Shown here: one piece after another, positions 60,901-64,000 of the stretch
Layout of the letters: each line of letters begins with the position of its first letter
Numbering within the stretch: the first letter of the stretch is position 1
NCBI GenBank assembly: GCA_024195265.1
Contig: JAJLRJ010000013.1
Span: forward strand, 18,112,021 to 18,176,020
DNA from: Dendrophyllia cribrosa
Lineage: Eukaryota > Cnidaria > Anthozoa > Scleractinia > Dendrophylliidae
Length of the DNA: 64,000 nucleotides
Direction of reading: 5' to 3'
Notes under the pieces: model-generated
The model's database searches: none
What the model saw: the letters and a program-made list of their open reading frames with translations, nothing else
Told to the model about the DNA's origin: nothing
Translations under genes and position numbers: made by a program

Positions 60901-63724
60901 TGTTCGATCCTTTAACTTCTCCGTAAGTTCCTTGACAAATGACAGTCCAGTAAGTGTTCCTTTAACCGTACACAAACGAAATATCAACAAACTATAAGAA
61001 AACGTGCAGCGCCGAGGTTTGACCTAAACTGGAATGAACCTCGGGGAGATCACGTGTCCTAAACGCTCGAACGGACTGGTCCGATTACACAGGGAAACCA
61101 ATATACGAAACTAGCATTTACACTGAGCTTGCGACTTGTGGGCAAGTCTATCCTCTGTTTATGTTATATGCAGTAGCCAATCTAGACGCCATCATAAGGT
61201 GTGGCCCAGAGTGAATAGGGGGGAGGGGGGTGGGGGAGGGGGGAGGTTGGAGGGAGTGAAATTGTTAGAGACTAAATACAATTCCCTGTCCATCGGGCCT
61301 TATTGAGTGTTTTACCTAGTGGGGGTGGGGGTGCCCCCCTCCCTCAGGGGCCTCTCCCGTAGATTGCCACTGATATGTTTCTGTCATAATCTTGTTTCAG
61401 AGAAGACCTTTGCTGATATACCTTCACCATGATGGCAGTATCTTAACAAATGTATTTTGTAGGTAAGAATTGACAAGCTCTGTCAATGCAGTGAAAAAGT
61501 TAGCACTACCTTGTAAAGCATAATAAACAGCACTAGAGGAGAGTACTGCTCAATAGCTTTCATTTGAATGGTCACACTGATCCTCCATATACAGCTATTT
61601 CAATTAACGTTGTCGGATGAAAAAAGCTCAAAGCCAAGACCGCAAGGTAGTATGGGATTTATATGCATAAATTCACCACAATTGCTATTAACAACTATCC
61701 ACACTACCTTGCGGTCTTGGCTTGTAGGCTTTGAGCTTTCATCCGACAACGTTAATTGAAATAGCTGTACTCAAAAGTTAGAACCACCTTGTACAGCTTA
61801 ATAAACAGTACCATAGGAAAGTACTGCTCGATAGCTTTCATTTGAATGGTAACACTTCAGAATTTCATCCACAGACTCAAAAGTAAGAACCACCTTGTCC
61901 AGTATAATAAACAGTACCACAGAAAAGTATTACTCAATAGCTTTGATTTGAATGGTCACTTTTGGATTTCATCCACAGACTCAAAAGTTAGACCACCTTG
62001 TACAGCATAATAAACAGCACCACAGGAAAGTACTGCTCACTGGTCATACTTCTAAGATTTCATCTGAAAGGGTTAAAAGTTGCCTCTTCCCTTGCGTTAC
62101 AAGTAGTTGGAATGTTAATGTATTTATTTTCTCATCTTGTAGTCAACTGATTTGCTCGGAGACTATTGTGAACTACATCAGTGGTAACTTTGTTGTGTGG
62201 GCGTGGGACATGACACATGACTCTAACAGAACAAGGTGTGTAATTATCGTTGGTTGGCAAATGATGACTTTGCATGCTTCTTACATGAAGGATTAAAGGT
62301 CAGGTGACAAGTCGCAGGAACAGTTCATTGCGATTCCACCGCGGTCAAACGTCCGAGGTGTTTTTCGTTTTATTTAGTGGGATATTATTTAATATTGAAT
62401 GGAAATACGGGCAAGGATGTATAAAAAAAATTAGTTGACGTTACTATCTTTTAATTTTTCTCAAAATGAGCTTTTTTCCATTGAAAACTGACAAAAACTC
62501 TTTGCGCCTGATCAAAATTATGTTGGCAAATGGCGCCGACATTTCTGCAGTTCACAGTTTTTAAACGCTTAGAACTTTTTTGGTAAACTTTCAAAACGTT
62601 TGGTAAATTGACAGTGTATTGGCGATATATTATACTTTAAACAGTGAAAATGACAACCTTAACTTTTAAGTACTTTGCTTAACTTTTGCAAATTTCTCTC
62701 GTTTGACCGCGGTTAACACTGCTATAAGCCATGTCGCTAAGTCAAGACGCTGGCTTAACCCTGGTTCACACTAGCGATATAACGACATAAGAACATGGAC
62801 ATAATGACATAAAAAAAGATCAGTTTTTCCTTATGTCGTTATGTCCATGTTATTATGTTCCTATTATGTCGTTATGTTGTGTTGTTCACACTGGTGACAT
62901 AAAACATCGATATACGTCGTGTTTTGATTTTGCGTGACCCCGCCGTTATGTCGTTATCTCGCTAGTGTGAACCAGGCTTTAGTGCACACAAAGTGATTTT
63001 ACGCAAGGAATCCTCCATTATGAGAAGGGTGAGTGGGAACTAGTTTCAAATGCAAGATGTTGGACGAGAAGGCAACCTCCCATTGGTTTATTTTTATTTT
63101 GTCGCGATGACAACTCGCACGAATGCACACAAGGTAAAATGTAAGTTTGTGTAATTTTGTCCCCGCGGCTTGACGCACAAAATTGAATCAGTTTGAATTG
63201 ACCCGGCTTGCTACAGGAACACAATTCTGTTGCAGCAACAAGGATTTTACATTAAAATGGACATGTCACATAAAGGGAAATTCAGCTGTAACCTGTCCCC
63301 CGTCATGTCTCTACGACCTGTCGCCTAGTGTGTGCCGACGTTGAGGCTTCATTTTCTGATAGTTTTACAGCATGCAAAAAATAATATAAACTAGCTGACC
63401 AATAAAAAGAGATTTAGGTAGTATTTGTGAATGCAAGTCCTCAACAGACGTTTGTGAGTGCCGAAGGACCGAAGCTCTTGTTGGATCTGGAGGCATGGTC
63501 ACTCATCAAAATGTTTTGGAACAATGCATTTATGAGTTGAATGTCCGCTTCCCTTTTTACGAAATAGAAGTATTTTTCTCCTTCCAGGTTCTTGGACATG
63601 GTGACGCAGCACTTTGGCAGTGTGGCTGCCAGCACAGTGCGGGGGTTTGGGGCGGAGCAGTACCCGCTTCTAATAGTTGGATTACGGAATAGATCAGCAA
63701 TGGAAATATGTTCAGTTCTTCAAG
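40934..63724 (+). CDS. FAF1: FAS-associated factor 1 (UBA-UBL-UBL-UAS part), partial
   Basis: Fifteen exons joined by GT-AG introns give 480 codons plus one base in frame, against about 650 residues in human FAF1; the C-terminal UBX domain lies beyond the window. The start [15 protein letters not shown] followed by [20 protein letters not shown] matches the FAF1 UBA domain. Exons 4-6 carry the first ubiquitin-like domain, 7-9 the second, 10 the acidic linker, and 11-15 the thioredoxin-like UAS domain ([44 protein letters not shown]). FAF1 is a p97/VCP and ubiquitin adaptor in protein turnover, death-receptor and NF-kB signalling. The exon coordinates are: 40934-40978, 41051-41119, 41219-41265, 42893-43092, 43432-43526, 44194-44318, 48539-48644, 50844-50927, 51300-51389, 51930-52071, 52840-52903, 52977-53058, 61401-61462, 62143-62235, 63588-63724. 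Introns 6, 7 and 12 are swollen by repeats. Confidence 0.92.
41051..41119 (+). CDS. FAF1: FAF1 exon 2
   Basis: Acceptor TATTCAG, donor ATG|GTACGA, 23 codons, phase 0: [14 protein letters not shown]... UBA core. The intron before it is only 72 bp. Confidence 0.88.
41219..41265 (+). CDS. FAF1: FAF1 exon 3
   Basis: Acceptor TTTTCTAG, donor ACG|GTAAAT, ends phase 2. Encodes [15 protein letters not shown], the end of the UBA region. Confidence 0.82.
41266..42892 (+). other. FAF1 intron 3 with tRNA-like SINE remnant
   Basis: Non-coding. On the - strand, 41960-41895 reads TATAGCTCAGTGGTTAGAGC then a degraded B-box (GGTTTAAATCC), a tRNA-derived SINE remnant. Near 42650-42800, paired GGTGTCCATATTA/GGTGTTCGTATTATGG tracts suggest another small repeat. 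Confidence 0.5.
42893..43092 (+). CDS. FAF1: FAF1 exon 4
   Basis: Acceptor CTGTCTAG, donor ATAG|GTAGAC, ends phase 1. A Ser/Pro linker then [20 protein letters not shown], the start of the first ubiquitin-like domain. Confidence 0.88.
43432..43526 (+). CDS. FAF1: FAF1 exon 5
   Basis: Acceptor ATGTTCAG, donor GAT|GTAAGA, ends phase 0. [20 protein letters not shown] and [11 protein letters not shown] of the first UBL domain. Confidence 0.87.
43527..44193 (+). other. FAF1 intron 5
   Basis: Non-coding. It carries a C-rich tract at 43770-43795 (runs of C up to 11), a possible i-motif/G-quadruplex on the - strand. No gene seen. Confidence 0.4.
44194..44318 (+). CDS. FAF1: FAF1 exon 6
   Basis: Acceptor CTCTGCAG, donor TAG|GTACAT, ends phase 2. 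[20 protein letters not shown] ends UBL1, followed by a linker. Confidence 0.87.
44407..44971. mobile_element. Foldback MITE with TTAA target duplication
   Basis: Element 44411-44967 (557 bp), flanked by TTAA at 44407-44410 and 44968-44971. Two ~248 bp arms (44411-44658 and 44719-44967) are inverted near-copies, starting AGTGCCCCTGTGATCAAA, around a ~60 bp centre. Almost the whole element is arm. TTAA targets suggest piggyBac or Kolobok mobilisation. Confidence 0.85.
44972..45201. repeat. Tandem host repeat, unit ~77 bp
   Basis: Units beginning TGGCCACAAAAG...GTAAAGGACCCTGCCCAG...TTATTACCCAC repeat here and resume at 48287 after the OTU transposon. The copy at 45115 shows the uninterrupted target of that insertion. 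Confidence 0.65.
45972..47138 (+). CDS. OTU-like cysteine protease domain protein with Gly/Asp-rich repeats
   Basis: 388 codons. Residues 8-112 match the C-terminal two-thirds of an OTU deubiquitinase fold: [64 protein letters not shown], with the catalytic His at ~105. The DGNC segment carrying the nucleophile Cys is absent from this ORF and was not found in 45320-45960; an upstream exon is possible because TTTTCAG at 45979-45985 could be an acceptor. Residues ~122-257 are Gly/Asp/Ser-rich and arise from a DNA minisatellite. The C-terminus (~258-388) has a helical part and [20 protein letters not shown]. It lies wholly within the inverted-repeat transposon. OTU proteins remove ubiquitin; activity here is doubtful without the Cys. 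Confidence 0.65.
   Translation: MGIFRSPETIREEIVSYLENNAVDDEGFPLLEFLPEFTSWGEYLEYMARCNTFGDQITLFAAANLYNINIQVISTLGPGAQHLFQPSSSAPLATVYLGHFALGEHYVSLMPWFCDSQNDGPECDGGSGRGTGGDSGSSVDKDVDGESRGDTGGDGRRDRDMEGDGGSGGDTGGDGEIRGDTGGDAEVTGTWKVMAEVEGPQVVLAEVAGDTGGDGEIRVDTGGDGRSDGDTEDDGESRGITSGVGKGDTGGEGGSGGDADDELRNGVESGYTQHFLNNDVLESIIKITLKAFLFMRASLRAVNTFFRETVDKMPCPRVYIPELAEATIVISIRKLVMLKGKCSSAVERLREVINSPKWYHAWVRLVPLEYGWFAISGMFWRNNANTRI
46353..46750 (+). repeat. Minisatellite inside the OTU gene (GGTGGTGATGGCG-type)
   Basis: Units of about 30-60 bp built from GGTGATGGCGGAAGTGGCGG and GATACAGGTGGTGACGG repeat in frame, encoding GDTGGDG-type peptides. Imperfect copies suggest length instability. Confidence 0.75.
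48539..48644 (+). CDS. FAF1: FAF1 exon 7
   Basis: Acceptor CTTTTCAG, donor GAG|GTATTT, ends phase 0. [20 protein letters not shown] begins the second UBL domain. A 4.2 kb intron with two transposons precedes it. Confidence 0.87.
48645..48946 (+). other. FAF1 intron 7, 5' part
   Basis: Non-coding sequence between exon 7 and the TCAA minisatellite; nothing recognised. Confidence 0.4.
48947..50440. repeat. TCAA-based minisatellite, 1.5 kb, in FAF1 intron 7
   Basis: (CAAT)n blocks are broken by CCATGAAGCAAGCAACC. From ~49900 the separator becomes CCAAGAAGCAAGCAACCGATC and the units are more regular (~40 bp, with CAATCTGTCAATCAATCAA). ORFs reading NQSINQ across it are artefacts. Confidence 0.95.
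50441..50843 (+). other. FAF1 intron 7, 3' part
   Basis: It starts AAAGGGCTCAGGGCATAACC (50434) and ends near 50776 with the complement GGTTATGCCCCGAGCCCTT, so a ~340 bp inverted-repeat element (MITE-like) with ~40 bp ends, including the CCGACCTACACTG / AGGTTGG tract, fills most of it. Confidence 0.6.
50844..50927 (+). CDS. FAF1: FAF1 exon 8
   Basis: Acceptor CTTGTAG, donor AAT|GTATGT, phase 0. [20 protein letters not shown] and WPVDVTDN align with the VKRNVYDLTSIPVRHQLWEG part of human FAF1. Confidence 0.88.
51300..51389 (+). CDS. FAF1: FAF1 exon 9
   Basis: Acceptor ATTTCAG, donor GAG|GTATGT, phase 0. [20 protein letters not shown] ends UBL2. Confidence 0.86.
51930..52071 (+). CDS. FAF1: FAF1 exon 10
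   Basis: Acceptor TTCCTCAG, donor T|GTAAGT, ends phase 1. Acidic linker with [17 protein letters not shown], as in other FAF1 proteins. Confidence 0.83.
52072..52839 (+). other. FAF1 intron 10
   Basis: Non-coding; no repeat recognised apart from AT-rich tracts. Confidence 0.4.
52840..52903 (+). CDS. FAF1: FAF1 exon 11
   Basis: Acceptor TTTAAAG, donor AAG|GTAAGA, ends phase 2. [13 protein letters not shown] leads into the UAS domain. Confidence 0.83.
52977..53058 (+). CDS. FAF1: FAF1 exon 12
   Basis: Acceptor TTATCAG, donor GAG|GTAAAA, phase 0. [20 protein letters not shown] aligns with RYGDCHPVFFIGSLEAAFQE of human FAF1. Confidence 0.88.
53075..53885. repeat. 106-115 bp tandem array in FAF1 intron 12
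   Basis: About seven copies of a unit containing GAAAGTACTGCTCAATAG, TTTGAATGGT, TTTAGGATTTCATCCACAG and AACCACCTTGTACAGC. Measured spacings between copies are 106, 115 and 115 bp; the difference is an ACAGTCTGT insertion. The same unit recurs in intron 13 (61478-62050). Confidence 0.9.
53886..54406 (+). other. FAF1 intron 12 between array and BEL element
   Basis: Non-coding. A 66-codon ORF (54157-54357) ends just before the LTR but shows no known domain. Confidence 0.35.
54412..54754 (-). repeat. BEL 3' LTR (343 bp)
   Basis: TGTAACAGCC...GCATTTACA; differs from the other LTR at six positions by direct reading. Confidence 0.93.
54848..55600 (-). pseudogene. BEL integrase C-terminal half (DUF5641)
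   Basis: 250 codons. [20 protein letters not shown] holds the catalytic Glu, followed by the [12 protein letters not shown] helix and a DUF5641-type tail with [26 protein letters not shown] and WPMARV. The second catalytic Asp segment ([12 protein letters not shown]) lies just upstream, near 55640-55600, in the same frame. It ends in a Glu/Pro-rich stretch 94 bp before the LTR. Confidence 0.8.
55770..57240 (-). pseudogene. BEL RNase H and integrase N-terminal half
   Basis: A frame from [10 protein letters not shown] continues through [20 protein letters not shown] to RNase H ([16 protein letters not shown] at 57098, [31 protein letters not shown]). Between [10 protein letters not shown] and the LPLLEQ segment the usual 150-200 residues, including the YVDD box, are missing, so the RT is dead. 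An in-frame TAA at 56286-56288 splits RNase H from the integrase H2C2 finger ([10 protein letters not shown]...CIRCRHLRG) and first catalytic Asp ([12 protein letters not shown]). The frame is lost again at 55770. Confidence 0.8.
57241..59985 (-). pseudogene. BEL gag-protease-RT N-terminal ORF
   Basis: 914 codons, open. In order: a DUF1759-type gag core ([20 protein letters not shown]...[20 protein letters not shown], ~residues 155-260), Cys/His knuckles ([40 protein letters not shown], ~380-440), a retropepsin-like [12 protein letters not shown] (~515), then the RT fingers with [10 protein letters not shown] and catalytic motif A region [12 protein letters not shown] (~865). A frameshift at 57241-57255 ends the ORF in the palm. 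The protease active site reads DNASGGT, a BEL-type variant of DSG/DTG. Confidence 0.8.
59982..60756 (-). pseudogene. BEL gag N-terminal region, frameshifted
   Basis: Two overlapping-phase ORFs (120 codons, 60756-60394; 136 codons, 60392-59982) of charged, coiled-coil-rich sequence ([40 protein letters not shown]). This is the usual N-terminal part of BEL/Pao polyproteins in cnidarians. A stop and frame change separates them from each other near 60394, and another separates them from the main ORF at 59985. The start codon at 60756 follows the 5' LTR by 23 bp. Confidence 0.65.
60780..61122 (-). repeat. BEL 5' LTR (343 bp)
   Basis: Same termini and length as 54412-54754. About 1.7% divergence from it indicates a fairly recent insertion. 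Confidence 0.93.
61128..61400 (+). other. FAF1 intron 12, 3' end; G-rich tract
   Basis: Between the BEL target duplication and exon 13. 61218-61253 contains five or more runs of three to six G, a strong G-quadruplex pattern on the coding strand; a second G/C-rich tract is at 61319-61350. Confidence 0.55.
61401..61462 (+). CDS. FAF1: FAF1 exon 13
   Basis: Acceptor TTGTTTCAG, donor TAG|GTAAGA, ends phase 2. [19 protein letters not shown] of the UAS domain. An 8.3 kb intron holding the BEL element precedes it. Confidence 0.88.
61478..62050. repeat. 106-115 bp array continued in FAF1 intron 13
   Basis: Same unit as 53075-53885 (AGTACTGCTCAATAGCTTT, ACCACCTTGTACAGC), about four copies, one interrupted by the MITE at 61592-61767. 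Confidence 0.85.
61592..61767. mobile_element. TA-flanked MITE, 176 bp
   Basis: Ends CAGCTATTTCAATTAACGTT...AACGTTAATTGAAATAGCTG with TA on both sides (61590-91, 61768-69) and inner GCCAAGACCGCAAGGTAGT arms. It is a shorter relative of 19976-20406 and lies inside a unit of the tandem array, so it inserted after the array formed. Confidence 0.85.
62143..62235 (+). CDS. FAF1: FAF1 exon 14
   Basis: Acceptor CTTGTAG, donor AAG|GTGTGT, ends phase 2. [20 protein letters not shown] and MTHDSNRT. Confidence 0.88.
62236..62759 (+). other. FAF1 intron 14, 5' part
   Basis: Non-coding; CGCGGTCAAACG (62341) and CGTTTGACCGCGG (62699) form the ends of a ~370 bp inverted pair, possibly another small element. 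Confidence 0.45.
62760..62976. mobile_element. MITE-like element, 217 bp, ends CCTGGTTCACACTAGCGA
   Basis: Inverted ends CCTGGTTCACACTAGCGA (62760) and TCGCTAGTGTGAACCAGG (62976), followed by ATAACGACATAA-type inner arms; an internal GTTCACACTGGTGACATAA suggests a nested or partial copy. It shares GGTTCACACTAG with the 10959-12050 element. The target duplication is unclear. Confidence 0.65.
62977..63587 (+). other. FAF1 intron 14, 3' part
   Basis: Non-coding, nothing recognised before the acceptor of exon 15. Confidence 0.35.
63588..63724 (+). CDS. FAF1: FAF1 exon 15
   Basis: Acceptor CCTTCCAG, donor CAAG|GTAAAG, ends phase 1. [20 protein letters not shown] then [20 protein letters not shown]; the last exon in the window. 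Confidence 0.87.
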
Positions 63725-64000
63725 GTAAAGAAAAAAATTGACTGTTCCAACTGAAATTTATTACACACGTCCTTACTTATCATTTCAATTAAATATAACA
63801 TGCTTCCAACGCGGTGGTTTGGTCTCATCTCCCAGTCGGTCCGTTATTTGGGCGTTGCATGACGACCCAAGTAACGGCTGCGTGGTGGACATTAAATTGT
63901 CACACTCGACTGGGAGCTGTTACGTGATAACTGTCTACTCGACTGGGAGTTATCATGTGGTAACTGTATTAGGGAATGAACCAGGTGACTAGGTTTGCAT
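63725..64000 (+). other. FAF1 intron 15, 5' part
   Basis: Intron sequence to the window end. ACTCGACTGGGAG occurs twice in tandem, ~33 bp apart (63904 and 63937), each followed by a GTTAC/GTTATCA tract. Confidence 0.45.

Larger units (their letters stand above)
54412..61122 (-). mobile_element. BEL/Pao LTR retrotransposon, 6.7 kb
   Basis: Identical-length LTRs (54412-54754 and 60780-61122), TG...CA ends, and a CTGAG target duplication on both sides (54407-54411, 61123-61127). Coding runs on the - strand: gag region, zinc knuckles, aspartic protease, reverse transcriptase (core lost), RNase H, integrase. A purine-rich tract (AGGGGAGCCA on the - strand) lies next to the 3' LTR at 54755. A primer-binding site starting TGG was not found. 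It sits in FAF1 intron 12, antisense to the gene. Confidence 0.93.

Overview
This is a eukaryotic genomic window, AT-rich and intron- and repeat-dense, almost certainly from an anthozoan cnidarian and most likely a stony coral. That assignment is inference. It rests on an FAF1 orthologue with short exons, a DZIP3/hRUL138-type HEPN domain of the kind abundant in coral immune genes, and a transposon mix (Polinton-type PolB and integrase, BEL/Pao, single-ORF APE-type LINE, many MITEs) typical of corals and anemones. No bacterial operon, CRISPR array or rRNA was seen.

Layout. (1) 1-9501: right part of a Polinton/Maverick-like element. A + strand DDE integrase (4-141 and 4665-5516) is split by a ~4.5 kb LINE (142-4664) and converges tail to tail, overlapping by 25 bp, on a 1271-codon family-B DNA polymerase on the - strand (9307-5492). 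A 122-bp near-perfect palindrome (9380-9501) follows. (2) 9502-16700: gene-free DNA made of diverged duplicated blocks, a 1.09 kb inverted-repeat element (10959-12050) and two hammerhead-ribozyme-like cores. (3) 16728-35290: a cluster of three related P-loop GTPase genes with a GIMAP/AIG1- or septin-like G domain, coiled coils and a Cys-rich putative zinc segment. The first (- strand) sits directly downstream of a HEPN exon and a splice can join them in frame. The second (+) is intact. The third (+) is truncated and decaying. The + strand genes lie behind a triplicated promoter/leader block with conserved STAT-like TTCN3GAA and RFX X-box-like sites. (4) 36664-40933: MITE-like elements and a tRNA-like SINE head. 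(5) 40934-64000: the 5' three-quarters of FAF1 (15 exons; the UBX end lies outside the window). Its introns carry a TTAA-flanked foldback, a 3.1 kb inverted-repeat transposon encoding an OTU-domain protein, a 1.5 kb TCAA-based minisatellite, a 106-115 bp tandem repeat, and a BEL/Pao LTR retrotransposon (54412-61122) with 343-bp LTRs and a CTGAG target duplication.

Best candidates for something undescribed are the HEPN-GTPase locus with its shared promoter module (possible innate immune effectors) and the OTU-carrying transposon, whose boundaries are supported by a neighbouring unoccupied copy of its target site. Exon joins, homologies and domain names were inferred by reading translations; no database search was possible.
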